From the NCBI GenBank assembly GCA_015227615.1, contig JAALGZ010000001.1, positions 1,674,001 through 1,738,000 of the forward strand: a stretch of 64,000 bases of DNA, in the 5' to 3' direction. This document shows positions 10,601 to 22,799 of the stretch, in pieces. Under the pieces are notes generated by a model, which saw only the letters and a program-made list of their open reading frames with translations, ran no database searches and was not told the origin of the DNA. Position 1 is the stretch's first letter. The number at the start of each line of letters is the position of its first letter. A program made the position numbers and the translations under genes. This DNA comes from Labyrinthula sp. Ha (taxonomy: Eukaryota > Sar > Bigyra > Labyrinthulida > Labyrinthulaceae).

Positions 10601-10859
10601 AGAGAAGAACATTATCCAAGGATCCAGAAAAAGAAACGCTGTTGTTTATTCTGTTTTTATTTCTGAAAATACTTTAGCACCGAAAAATTTTGGGCAAATT
10701 TTCAATTGCCAAAATTTATTTTTTGAAAAAAACAAACCAACAAAATCAAGATAAAAAATTTGAAATCATGACAGTTGCATGATGAAAGACAGGACAGGAC
10801 AAAGCTAGGACCCAGAAAACACCATATTTTCAAGGATTGAACAAGATTATACATAATTG

Positions 10860-11790
10860 AACAAGATTTTAAAAAATTGAAAAGGATTTTACAAAATGGA
10901 AAAGGATTTTACAAGATTTTACAAAAGGTGTATATATTTAAGAAAACGGAGTGCAGGAAGCAAGTTAGTAAAGGAAAAAGGTACATCGTTTTCTTGATAC
11001 ATAGCTACTCAGAGGGACCAACACTTATTTTTAACTTCAGCCAATATTCAGGGATCAGGATAATTCAAAGCAAAAGGGAGTGGGTTTAACATTTATATTT
11101 CAAGAAAACATGTTCAAGAATTTATATTAAAAAAAAAATGTTCAAGATTTTATGTTTCAAAAAAAAATGTTCAAGATTTTATGTTTCAAAACAAAATGTT
11201 CAAGATTTTATATTTCAAAACAAAACAGGTTCAGGATTTTATATTTCAAAAAAAAAAGTTCAAAGATTTATATTTCAAAAGAAAAAAGGTTCAGGGTTCA
11301 AGGATTTTATATTTCAAAAGAAAAAAGGTTCAGGATTTTATATTAAAAAAAATGGTTCAGGATTTTTTATTTCAAAAGAAAAAAGGTTCAAGGTTCAAGG
11401 AATTTGTATTTCAAAAAAAAAGGTTCAGGATTTTATATTTCAAAAGAAAAAAGGTTCAGGGTTCAAGGATTTTATATTTCAATAGAAAAATGGTTCAGGG
11501 TTCAAGGATTTTATATTTCAAAAGAAAAAAGGTTCAGGATTTCAAAAACTTGGGATTGGGTTGAAAATACAGTTGAGAACTCAGTTCTCTTCTACATGGC
11601 TGGGTGGTAGGGTTCAACTTATATTTCAATGGAAAAATTCAAGGTTCAGGGATCTGAGGTTTTCTTCTGCATGGTTGGGGGTTTGGGTTCAAGGACTAAT
11701 ATTTTCAAAAAAAAAGGGAGTGGGTTTGGGTTCAAGGATTTATATTTTAAAAAGGGAGGGAATTTGGGTTCAATGTTTATATAACCAAGA
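10860..11790. repeat. tandem AT-rich repeats inside MULE copy 1
   Basis: About 25-40 bp units of the form TTCAGGATTTTATATTTCAAAAGAAAAAAGG, repeated with variation. It corresponds to the larger array in MULE copy 2. The units lack stop codons in all three forward frames, so several overlapping spurious open frames arise. Confidence 0.9.
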
Positions 11791-11843
11791 GTAAAATAAT
11801 TCAAGGATCAAGTTTCAGGAAATAAACCTCACATATCATTGAG

Positions 11844-13923
11844 CTAGGTGCTTTGTGAGAAGTCTAGAGGCGAAACCAGGTTTTCTCCCATCCCCTTCCT
11901 TCTTTTGACCCTCTTCCTTGGTGACTCAAACATAATCCCACTTTCTTCAGAAACTTGATCTAAATCCCCGAAGTCTCCATCTGGGTTCTCCATGAGCGCA
12001 GCGGTCATCTTTAAGACTGCTGCATAGCTCTTCTTCCAGCCCTCGTTGCTGCTTTTCGCCTCTTCACAGAGCGCTTTGCATGCGGTGAGAAGCTTGGAAT
12101 ATTTAGCTTCTGATTTTCTCGGGAAGTAAGCTGCGTTCACAGGTGGAACTCTCCCCTTAAACTCAATACACCCACGTGGGCCATCGACTTCTCGCCCCAT
12201 TTCCCTTAATGCTTGTTTGAACAGAGGATGGTCCTGATACCTCCACTTCTCTGGAAGATGATCTATGCACATGTATTGGATCCTTTTACGATCACAATAC
12301 CGTGCATAGTGACGACATAGAAAATAAAGATTGGTCCAGGTTTCACAAGTACATAGTTGAAGTTTTACCCCTTCCCTTTCAACAACCTCGAACACATGCT
12401 TCATCCTTATTCTCATGTTTGAATCACTGACAATGAACTTTCTTGAACTCAACTCTTCAACAATCCAACACGCTCCCATCAACTTCAACTCTTTTGTGAA
12501 CATTTCATCAGCTTCCTTTGAAAAATCTTTATCCTCCCGAATCAAATCCTTAATCTTTTTCAAAGTTTTCTCCATGTACTTATCCACATTATTCTCGTGG
12601 TGGGTTACAACTTCATCTAGGGTCCAAGTTTTAAGAGTACTTTTCAAAGAACCATTCCCTTTAATTGCTGAGTGAAATGATTCAACCCTCTGAGTAGCGC
12701 TGTGAGAGAACGTTGGAAGTTTTCTCGTCATTTCCCAACACACTTAGTTTTTTTTCCCTTATTTTTTTTAGGGCAACTTGCTGTGGTTCTTCAGAAAAGT
12801 CAACCAACATATTTTGAATAAGCTGATCAAGATTTTTTTCTTCTGAAAAGATTCCAGTGAGAACATCGCCCAAGCTGCTTGTAAATTTTATTTTTTTCAT
12901 CCCTTTTAGGCCAGATGTTGCTGAGTTCAAGGTTGAAAGAAAGTGTTTCCTGCAAAGAACGTGAGGCGCCCCCACTTCGTCAACAGCTGCTTCCAGTGCT
13001 TTACTCCCATCGGTCATGATGACTTTCGCATCCTGAAGACCCAGAAGTTTCAGCCCTTTCACAACATCTTTACTGGACTCGCTTTCCATCATTGAGCACC
13101 CGAAATTTATTGTTTTACGGAAGCAATCGATCCCGCAAGGGAACATTGCCACCAATCGATATCTGCTCATTCCATGGGTAGTATCCACTTGGATACTATC
13201 CCCGTATACTTTTTTTAATTTATTTTGTAGGTCTTCTTGAAAGCTTAGTCCATTTAGAATAGCTTTGCCTTCCTTGGGGTAATCCCAAGTCAGATTAAAT
13301 CTTCCTCCACGTTCTAAGCATCTTTTCCCACACGTAATTAACTTTTTAATATTATTATCTTCGCTAGCGTCAACGCCTTCTTTAGCTTTTTTCATAATTC
13401 GTTTTACTAGTGTTTTGTCAAATAATGTACCTGGAAAATTGCGATGTAGAGCGACATCTGCCGCTGCAATTCCACTGTCGGCAACTACTAGGTGTTTAAT
13501 CATTTTTAATTCTTCACTTGTAAGCTGTTGTGCATATTTTTTAATCTTTCCTAGTGCTTTTACCTCATGATTGCAGTGATTTTCGTTAAGTACGACGAAA
13601 ATGTACTTAGAAGTTTCAAGATTAAGCTTAATGTTAACTTCAAACGAGCAATTTTTGTCTAAGCTACACTTAATTTTGCATCTTTTAAGTCTTTTGCAGT
13701 TTCAACCCCACTTAGTAAAGCTGATTGCCTCGTCAAAGTAGTGAGAAACACGAATCTTCCACTTGAAGCGACCGCTAGCAAGTGTACTGATCACCTCCAT
13801 TATTTCTTCTGAGGTAGAATAACTTGCTCCAGTCCATTTTCCTAGTATTTCTGATTGACTTTGTTGTTCGGGGTCTAGAACCTCTGCTTCGAGGATCGTT
13901 CCTTTGGTTTCGTCTTTTTGCAT
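11844..13923 (-). pseudogene. MULE transposase, copy 1
   Basis: Mutator-like transposase. From the N-terminus: a WRKY/GCM1- or FLYWCH-like zinc-binding region (CKRLKRC, then C and HCNHE ligands, about 13560-13700), the MULE catalytic core with DTTHGMSRY (first Asp), MTDGSKALEAA (second Asp) and RVESFHSAIKG (Glu), then a SWIM zinc finger (CTCETWTNLYFLCRH, about 12300-12350) and an acidic C-terminus. Lesions: a TGA at about 13700 where copy 2 has Trp (WGW), and a +1 frame change next to an A8 run at 12748-12755 that copy 2 shares. Apart from these the frames are open. The DNA is closely similar to copy 2. Confidence 0.9.
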
Positions 13924-14204
13924 AGTTTTTGTTCGTAATTTTGTTTTGAAATTTGCCCAAAATATTTTTGTCTGCCCTCTTTAAATTTTCTCTAAGTATG
14001 GGATTCACAAATTCTGCGCATCGATTATTCAGACGAAGTATGAAAAAATCGCCATTCTGCGCACTCGAAATTTCGTCTAAGTATGAGAAATTGGCATTCT
14101 GCGCCTTCTTTATTCAGACGAAGTATGATGAAAAAAAATTTTGGGAAATCGATCTGACCAATGAGATCGCGAGGAGTACTTCACTCCGGAGTCAAAAAAC
14201 CCGC

Positions 14205-15158
14205 GCCCCGCCTGAGCCGATGACAGTGCCAGAGATCGAAGTCGTAAGTCCCGCCAAAACGGGAAGCGGCAAGGCTGCGCCAAAGAAGCCGCGAAAGAAG
14301 CGCTTGGCCAAGAGGGCCTGCGAATTCTATACAAAAACTCCTCGCTACTTTACGCCAAGTAAGTATGTGGTATGTGAGGATGACTTGCGCCAGGCGCAAA
14401 GGAAGATGAAAGGGAAGAGGGCAGTGGAGATGCTGGAAAAGAAGAACATCCATCAGTCATCTACTTTTCCGCTTTTGCTGATGATAGCGTTGTCGGAGAC
14501 GGAGGTTGATAAAGTTCCGTTCACCGAGAGGGTCGCGCACATGCTAGCTGCGGTCCCAAACTTCCGTGAAAATAAAGAAGTTTCGTTCGGGCAGTTAGTT
14601 AGCATGAGGAAAAAGGCGCCCATCAGGCTGGTAGAGACCAATACGCCGACGTGGTTTTTCCGTTCTGGCGGGGATGTCATTGACGCCAATGTCCAGCATA
14701 TGGCCGATAGAGGGATGGCGGTGCTTAAGGGCGACATGCCAAAGCTGATTGTCGGGATACGAGAGGACCCGACAAGACCGAGGCGCGTAAAACTATTCAT
14801 ATAGGTAGTAAAGGCGGACCTGTTGGTGGAAAAATCTTTGGTGACGCCAAAAAGAAAGATAAGACGGTCGGAGCATCAGTTGACCGATAAGGAGAGCAGG
14901 TTCCAGTCCCGCATTAGTTCTTTGACAAATAAGAACGACAGGCTGAAAGCGCAGGCTCACACGGCCGAAAGCGTGTTGCGCGACAAGAACACGGCACTAA
15001 TGAGGATGGCGGTCAACGAGACGAAGAAAAAGCATAAGGCGGAGATTAAGAGGCTTTTGGATGAGGTGAAGAATCTGAAAGGACTCTACTGCGCTGAGAA
15101 GGAAAAGAACCAGGACCTTCAACAAGAAGTATTTGATAAGGATAGCGTTGTTGAAACG
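14205..15158 (+). other. chromovirus gag region, middle part
   Basis: Gag sequence resuming after the MULE. It has a basic segment (KAAPKKPRKKRLAKRA), a globular region with an aromatic-rich TKTPRYFTPSKYVV, then a long predicted coiled coil (about 14830-15158) rich in Lys, Glu, Arg and Gln. The coiled coil is interrupted by the copia-2 target site at 15158. No domain name is assigned. Confidence 0.55.
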
Positions 15159-15250
15159 TATTGAGTGGTTCAGATAAAGTCTGGTTAAATGTTAGTGTTC
15201 TATGCAATACTGCAATAATATTACGACAACTGTATTCAGTACATTCAACA
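15159..15250 (-). repeat. 3' LTR of copia-2
   Basis: A 92-bp repeat, plus-strand start TATTGAGTGG and end TTCAACA. It pairs with 19383-19474. Confidence 0.92.
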
Positions 15251-18200
15251 TGCTAAGCACTTCTTTTACTTTCCTCCGAAAATAGCCATGACTTGGTGTG
15301 TTCGAACACCTTTACGCTAACTGGTTTAGTGAGTATATCAGCGGGAATTATATCTCCTTCAATATGCTGAACTGACCAGTCATTTCTCTTCAATACTTGT
15401 CTTGTGAAAAAGTATTTTATATCCATGTGTCTTGATTTATCAGTAATATTTTTTACCTTCATGATTAATATCGCACTGGCGTTGTCACAGAAAATCTTCA
15501 CTTTCACCTCATTAATATTGAAAAATCTCAACAAATTTTTAAACCATTTCATGGTTGATACGCCTGTGGCCATACTCATGGCTTCTGCTTCTGTGCTGGA
15601 CTTCGCAACGGTCTTCTGCTTCTTGCTTGCCCAACTAATGGGCGTCCCGTTCCATTTTAAAATAAAACCTCCAATGCTGGAGGCGTCGCCGGGAACATTT
15701 GCCCAACTGCTATCAGTGTAGAGCTCAAATATGTCTTCTTTTGCATTTTTTCTAAATACTATACCATGTTTCGGGTATTCATATAGGTATTTCAATACCT
15801 TCTTTGCCATTCTTAAGTGTTGAACACCAGGATTTGCGTTAAATACGCTTAATCTGCGGCAAATATATGAGATATCAGGTCTTGTGATTCTTGCAATAAA
15901 GGATAAAGATCCAATAATGCTTTGATACAAAGTGTTGTCAATTGGATTCTCACTCTTGAAGAGATATACTCCACTTTGGTGTGGAGTTCTCCTTTTCTTC
16001 ACGTTTTTGATATCATACGTGGTATTTAATCTTTTGACATATTTCTCAGTACTGAGTTTAATATAATCCTCGCTTTGTTCCACATCAAAGCCTACAAAAT
16101 TCTCGGTATTGAGAGTGGATTTCACCATGTATTTGATTTTCAGTTTCTCTAATATTTCATTACTGTACTTTGTATCTTTTGCGGAAATTAAAATGTCATC
16201 TATTTATATCATGAGAAAAATAAAGTGGTCATCCCTCTCTTTCCTTCTATATATCATCGTTTCTAAGATGCTTCTTGTAAATCCGATGTTAATTAAAGAT
16301 TGATCAAGGTGATTATGCCAGGCAGCAGAACTTTCTTTGAGCCCATAGATGGCTTTCTTGGTTATCCAAATTTAATCTTTGCGCATCTTTTGATATATTA
16401 AGGGGAGTTCCAGTTAGTGCTCTGTTTCTAAGTTTGCATTTAGGAATGCGTTTGCTAAATCAACTTGCAGTATGCTGTGCTTGATTCTTGCCGTCACCGC
16501 GAAGAAAATTCTTATGACCTCGTTGTTAGACACTGGACTGTAGTTTTCCTGTAAGGGTGTCAACCTTTTCCCGTTTGCGGCGAAACGTACTTTGCATATA
16601 TTTCTATGTTGGATATTGTCGAACTTGGTGGAGAAAATTTCGATCAACCTGTATATAGCTGCACCTTCTGGAACCTTCTTTCTTTCGATGATTCTGCATT
16701 TACCTATCGTTTGGAGCTTCAACAACTCTTTGTTATATGCTGCTTTCCATTCAGGGCTGTCTGACCTTTTTAAGGCATCAAATATATTACGCTGTATCTT
16801 GCCTTTCTTTATGTAATAAATTTCTTTCATATGACGATGATCGTAGCTAATATTCTTCATTTGGCTTGCAAAGCTGAAAAGCTTTGTCTTATTTGGCAGT
16901 TTGTAATTTTGAGGACGATTATCGTTCCTCTTGGATCTCCTTACCCAATGGTTATCTGTTTCAACAGATTTTTCTATTCTGAGGTTATCAAACTCTCTTT
17001 CTATGGACTCTTCTATATTCGGGTTATATCGTTTTTCATTTGAACTCGATACTGTGTTACCGTGTGCTGATTTAGAAGCTGAACTTACAGAACGGGAGTC
17101 AATATTTGGAATATTCTTATCTTTCCTATTTGGGCCTATGTTATCTCTTTCAGATTTGTATTTATTATGGATATCCATCCTTTGCCTCAAAGACTCTCTA
17201 TTCAAACCATCTCTAACGTTCCTTGTCACAATCAACTTTCTGGATACAGCATCTATTACATTCAACTCTGAAGTAAGATGGTTCCTTCCGATGTAAGTTC
17301 CTTCTTTGCTTCTTGTATCAATTCTATTAGGTTTTTTCTGCTTCAAACAAAATATTTTCTGCCCGAAGATAAACCTGTGTTCAAGTTTTGGAATTCTTTG
17401 GAAAGTAGTTTAAATGGTGGTTCTGTTGTATTTGAGCACACGAATGTATTTAAGATGTCCACCGCTTTAAAACTGAGAATGGCCAATATCTGAGTGAAAG
17501 TTTGCCCTGTCTCAATAGTTCTCTCGATACGGTAAGCACGGTTCGGTTAGACCTTTCTACCATTCCATTGGTTTCTGGGGTTTCTACTCCAGAAAACTTG
17601 TATCTAACCCCATTTTTAGTGAAAAAGCTAATTAGATGTTTATTGAGGAATTCTTTCCCCTGATCCATGTCGACGGTTTTTATTCTGTATTTTTCATTAT
17701 TGTCTATTCTTTTTAGGCCTGCTTCCAGAAGATGTGGAATATTCTTCTTTGAACGATACAAAAATATTTCTCTGTGCTTGGAAAAGCTGTCTGTAAATAT
17801 GCCAAAAACTTTCTCGTTGTTAAAACCTTTTGACGTTGATTCAACTGCATCACAGTAAAGAAATTCTAGAGGTCTACTTGGTTTGTATTCTTTGTTTTTA
17901 CGTATTCTATTACGTATTTGCTTCGTCTCGGAGCATACAGTGCACTCTATTGGCAGTTTTATGTTTTTGCTTGTATTTTATAATACTTTAGGGTTTGGAA
18001 TAAAATATTGTCTGCAGGATGACCAAAAAATTCGTGCCAATTTATTTTGTCCGCTTCAACAGATGATACCTCTTTTTCTGTCAAGTTTGCTTGTACTTTA
18101 AAAAGATTATTGTTCGTCATGTTAGCTGTTGTGACATACTCCCCCTTCCTATTTAGAATATCAATTCCATCCTTCTTTACGTTTAGTTTAAGTTTATCTT

Positions 18201-19382
18201 CTAATAGTTGTCCCAGTGAAATTAGTCTAACTTTGTGTTGAGTATCAATAATGTAGGTATTTTTAGCTTAATTGAGTTTCCATTTTTTTAACTTTAGATT
18301 CAATGTGCCTTTTTTTGCATTTACTTCACATCATCTACAACTTTAATTGACTTCTTAGGGATATTTTTAACATCTGTTGGCAAATACTTTAGATCTTTAG
18401 ATACTAAATGACAACTGCTGTCTGAATCTAAAACAAATTCATCATACAGTGCTTCTGCGAGTTAAATTCCATCGTGTAACTTGATTTTTTATCATCGTAA
18501 TATGTTCTTATGTTTAATGATGAAACAGTACTTATAATACCTTCATTTTTATCCAGCATGTTTACCTGCTTGTTTCTTTCACAATTTTTTTCGTCATGAC
18601 CCTGGGCTCCACATGTTTTACACTTCCATTTCCTGCATTCCTTCTTTAAGTGACCATACTTTCCGCAGTGAGCACATTTTTTATTACTGCGCTTGGTTCT
18701 CGTTTTATATCTTTCTTTTGGTCTGTTGTCGCTTTTGGACATAGTATAAAAAATGAATTATCTAAATCATCTGCAATGGATAAAATATTTTTAAAAAGAT
18801 CATCATAGGTATATTTTTCAAGCTTAATCTCCCTAGCTAACTTAAGAATATATATTCTTTTATGTTTTAGGATATTGAGCAGCCCTTCCACTTCTTCTTT
18901 GTCAGATATGGATCCTCCAATATGTTTGTACCTTTGGAGGCTTGCATCATACGAGTTAACTCGTTCTTCATGAGACTTACCCTGTGGCTGCTGTAGACTT
19001 CTTTTCAGTTTCTCCTTCTCTTCTTCAATATCCATACTAAATATGTCTTCGAGTTTCTTCCAGATGCCAGCTGAGGTTTGGATTGTGGATATCCTCTCAA
19101 GGATGTTGCCCTGAAGGTGAATATATATCAAGTGTTTGGCTTTGGCCTCCTCAACTGCAGTCGTGGAGTTTCTAATTGCAGATGCTGGACCATCCGGGGA
19201 TGGTGTGGTTTCAGAGTTAATGCGACCCCAAACGCCCTCTTGTTGAAGAAGTGACTTCATTTTTAAGGTCCAAGAGATGTATTCTCTTTTGCGACTTAAC
19301 TTCCAGTATTGGTTGTTCATATTTTGTGGTATTTTTTGTTCTATTTCTTTCTCTTTTATTTCTTAGTTTTCTGCTGTTAACC

Positions 19383-19474
19383 TATTGAGTGGTTTAGATA
19401 AAGTCTGGTCAAGTGTTAGTGTTTTATGTAATACTGCAATAATATTACGACAACTGTATTCAGTATATTCAACA
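19383..19474 (-). repeat. 5' LTR of copia-2 with adjacent primer-binding site
   Basis: A 92-bp LTR. Immediately to its left, 19369-19382 reads TTCTGCTGTTAACC on the plus strand, 13 of 14 matching the tRNA-Asn(GUU) anticodon arm seen at copia-1. Chromovirus gag sequence resumes right after 19474. Confidence 0.9.
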
Positions 19475-20730
19475 AAAGGACTCAACGCCGCTTTAAAATC
19501 CTGGTTCTCAGACGACACACGCAGGAACGCTTTCCGACTTTGCGGATGTTAGATCCATTGCGGCAGCGACGCAAGGTACTGTGCATACTCTAGAGACAAA
19601 ACTCTACAGTATGGCAACTCTGTTAGAGAAATTGATGGAGCAAGCGCTCAGAGTCTGGCGAGAAATGCGCATGGCTCGGAAGAGTCGCGTAGGTCTGAGG
19701 AACTTAGAGCGCGACGTGATGAAAATGCTAGGCGCGACCGCCAGTGGAAGAACACAAGCGGAAAGTTTAAGACCCTGACCACGCTGAGGGTTAAAGATAT
19801 GAGGGCCATGTTAGATATGCGTGATGCGTATTTAAAGGTCTATCAGAACGAAAGAGAACCCAATCTTTGGATTCATGTTGACCCAGAATTAAAGTAGAGC
19901 CTTTCCCGCGCCGGAGTGACAAAAGAGGGTCTTGTAGACTACCTCAGGAAATATATGAGGGAACACGAAGCCTATGAGGGAGAGGACACACTGCGCACGA
20001 TTATGGAAAAGGTTGCGTGGCCCCAGGAAGGCGCATTCTTAGAGCGCCTTAATAATTATATGAACAATGCGACATGATGCATCAAGTGAGACCAGCTTAG
20101 AGAAAATAGCCAAAGGTTCGAGATCTTGAGGACGCTAAATAAGCACCTTCCGCTTCAGTTGAGGCTAAAGGATGATCGCATTAAAGCAAAACTAGGGGGC
20201 CCGGGATCTAAGCTGGCGGATTCGCTGCAAGAGTGGAAGAAGCTGATTCAAGCAATCAACGACGCAAGGTTGAATATGGATGGTGAGGTTGTTATCGCGC
20301 CGCCTAGTGTGGCGGACGATGCGCCGAGAACTTCCGACGCGAGAAGAGCCACGCCGAAGCAAAAAGGAAAAGGGAGAAAAAAGGAAGAAAAAGGATAGAA
20401 GGTACTCCACTTCATCAGATGAGTCCGTGAGGAGGAGTAGGAAGTATCCGGGACACAAGCCATGTTCACGCAGCCCGTATAGAGGAAGAGGGCACGGGAA
20501 CCGTGGATACTATACGTCGCGTGGAGATGCCAGGCGCTCTCCATATGAGAATAGATCCTTCAGAAGAAGTGGAGGAGCGGAGCGCGAAGGTCGCAGATCC
20601 TTTTTAGCGCTGCCAGCGCCAGGAGACGATGAGAAGAAGGACGAGCGCGGATTTGCGAGGCGCCTGAATGTGTCGGTGAGGAGAGCTGCAAAGAATGGGG
20701 TAAGTATTCATCACACTGCGTCGAGCGATC
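19475..20730 (+). other. chromovirus gag region, C-terminal part
   Basis: Continuation of gag after copia-2. It has a capsid-like stretch (about 19780-20270), then an Arg/Ser/Gly-rich nucleocapsid-like tail (SRSPYRGRGHGNRGYY, about 20470-20560). I see no CCHC zinc knuckle, so RNA binding probably relies on the RGG/RS-like tail. Fossil sequence, with breaks. Confidence 0.55.
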
Positions 20731-20734
20731 GCAT

Positions 20735-22680
20735 TTCGAACGCAATCCTCGACAGTGGCGCGAATGAGAGCGTCGCTTCGTTATATAAGCACGCTTGGAT
20801 GATGGACTCCATCGAGGATGTCAAAGAGAAGATCGCGCTGGCGGATGGTACGACGAATCTCCGTGTAACCAAGGTGGGCTATGCTGATCTCCAGTTGCGT
20901 GTGGACGGTACTTGGAAGCGCTATTTCCGCAGGATGAAGGTATATTTAGTGGACGATAAGAAGTGGAAGGAGTTGCTGGTTGGGGCTCCTGCGTTGGAAG
21001 AAGCACGATTGATGCCGCACCAGAACGCATAGGAAGTCAGCAGCGGGGCGGAAAGCGGTCCCGCGTGCCTGAAGGTTTGTAGAAGCTGCTTTGCTGATAG
21101 CACCGAAGTTGTAAGAGCACTGATGTCGGAGGAACTTGGAGAGCTTTCTGGAGTGTATCAATTGGTCGTAGTCGAAGTGAACTTAAACTTAATACTTAGT
21201 TCAATTTTTAACTTCGCGAAATATGGATATACTTTAGCTGAAACTGTGAAAATATTGGATGAAGACGCCGACGGAAACTTGGCGGTAGATTCATACTTTG
21301 TCTTTACGAGGAACCTGGACCTGCAGAAAATAAAGCGCCAAGAGTCGAAAGATGTACAGTTTCTCACAGGTTTAAGGTTAGCTAGATTGCGCCTGGCGGC
21401 GATGTTAAGGCAACTAGGTGGTGGAAAACTGGAAGTACTTGGTGACATCCCAGCCGTCAGAGCGGCGTCAATCGACTTTAGTAGACGCTTGCGCGACGGG
21501 AATGCAGAAGGCATACCGTTTGACGAAACTATACATTTGAAGCAAAACAAGGATGTTGTTGATGAAGATAATTTAGAGCAGTTGATGCTTCCCGAAGGGA
21601 ATGCGCTCTACCGGCCGGAGGCGGAAAGAGCGGAAATACGCGAAGCAATAGTGAAGATGGTAGAAGCTGCTGGCGAAGTTAACGAAAGCCAGCGCAACCA
21701 ATTGAGGGAATTATGCTTTAAGTATGAAGTAGTTTTTGCGACGAACGCGTCGCAGATAGGAATTAGCCTTTTGGCGCCAATGGATGTTGTACCCATCCGG
21801 GGCGCGGAATTTAAGATGCCAGTGCCGCGGCCGTTGGTTCCAGGAAAGGCGGAATTTGTAAAGGAAAAAGTAGCCGGAATGGTTGAGAAAGGAATGGCGA
21901 GGAAGGTGCGACAGGCGATCTATGGATCAGTAGCCTTCGCTGTGCCGAAGAAGAACAATACTTGGTGCATGGTGTTAGATATAGTTGCAGTGAACAAAGT
22001 AGTGCACAGGGATGTCAACATACTTCCTATACTGGAAACGCAGCTGGTCAACACAGCGCCGGCACGCTTCTACGGATATTTAGACGTCGTGAGCGGATTT
22101 GATCAATTAGCAATTACGAACTGCGCTAAAAAGTATTTCAACCTTATGACAACCTATGGAGTATTCCAATTACAATTTGCGCCATTGGAGTATCATTCGA
22201 CTCCGGTATTCTTTCGCCAGCGTATGGTAAATCATATCGCGGCGGCAAATTATAATAGAGAAGGCAACGGAATCGTTCAGTGGATTGATGATACGTTGAT
22301 GCACGCAAAAATTTTTAAGTTCTGCGTCAAAATCTTGGAGGACGTATTGCGAAACTTACACGAGTGGAAATTTAGAATCATCCTGACAAAATCAATACTA
22401 TTCACAACAAGTATAGAGTATTGTAGGAGGATTCTGCAGAACGGCGGGTGGAATTTTTCTAAGAAGTATTATGAAAAAATTTTACTTGTCCCAAAGCCTG
22501 AATATGTATACGCGTTAGCAAAACTCTTACACCTGGCGCAATTGTTGACGTTGACAGTTCCCGAAATGGCCGAACTTAGAGATAAAATTATGTTGTTTTA
22601 TCCGGAAATGAAAAGTAAGAAAAAGAAGTTGCTGAAGGAGAAAAGCGCATTTTGTGGAATGAAAATTTAGAAGCGGCATT
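20735..22680 (+). other. chromovirus protease and reverse transcriptase region
   Basis: The protease is marked by AILDSGANESV (about 20740-20775), the aspartic protease active-site signature of LTR elements. RT follows: YGSVAFAVPKKN, YLDVVSGFDQL and the catalytic-loop block VQWIDDTLMHA (about 22270-22310), with typical spacing. These are the fossil pol domains of the chromovirus at 6301-26616. Confidence 0.85.
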
Positions 22681-22799
22681 TGAGCGCTTTAAGCAGAGAT
22701 TGGCAGACACCGCAAAGACGCGCTTGCAACCTTAGGGTTGGACTAGGGATCTTATTCTGCTGACGAACGCGTCAAACAAATACCATAGCGCCATTTTAT

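Larger units (their letters stand above)
7573..10660 (+). mobile_element. partial Ty1/copia element (copia-3) inside chromovirus gag
   Basis: A copia element on the plus strand with its 5' LTR, primer-binding site, gag, protease, integrase and the very start of the RT region. The rest of pol and the 3' LTR are missing, because a MULE follows directly. Gag shows two zinc knuckles (CKRCTGWGHYKAQC and CYGCGSKDHKYNSC, about 8835-8935), protease VDGGASNHI (about 9155-9180) and an integrase core with HVDTVGAF, FSDNGSEF and the ENGKVER motif (about 9750-10060). It is broken by a few lesions besides the truncation. Confidence 0.85.
10660..14205 (-). mobile_element. MULE (Mutator-like) DNA transposon, copy 1
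   Basis: A Mutator-like element on the minus strand, inserted in or beside copia-3 within chromovirus gag. The right terminal inverted repeat is clear (ACTCCGGAGTCAAAAAACCC, about 14185-14200) and matches that of copy 2 at 57344-61368. The left terminal repeat is missing or degraded, and recognisable MULE sequence begins about 50 bp inside the expected end (TTTTGGGCAA at 10688). No target duplication can be found. Contents: a long tandem-repeat array (10860-11790), the transposase gene (11844-13923) and a subterminal block with repeated ATTCAGACGAAGTATGA units (about 14000-14130). Confidence 0.85.
15159..19474 (-). mobile_element. Ty1/copia element (copia-2) nested in chromovirus gag
   Basis: A full-length copia on the minus strand: 92-bp LTRs at 15159-15250 and 19383-19474, a primer-binding site beside the right LTR, and gag to RNase H between. 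Parts (minus strand): gag about 19320-18700, zinc knuckles CAHCGKYGHLKKEC and CKTCGAQGHDEKNC about 18690-18570, protease LDSDSSCHLVS about 18440, integrase about 18050-17450 (DMDQGKEF, ETNGMVERSNR), RT about 17350-16100, RNase H about 15900-15260 (YTDSSWAN, SKSSTEAEAM, RHMDIKYFF). It is broken by several lesions. LTRs differ at 6 of 92 sites, all transitions. Flanking 5-mers AAACG/AAAGG agree at 4 of 5. Confidence 0.9.

Noticed and set aside
11138-11794. Overlapping open frames of 60-127 codons in the first tandem array
   Set aside because: They arise from stop-poor repeat units in all three frames and have no family; not treated as genes.
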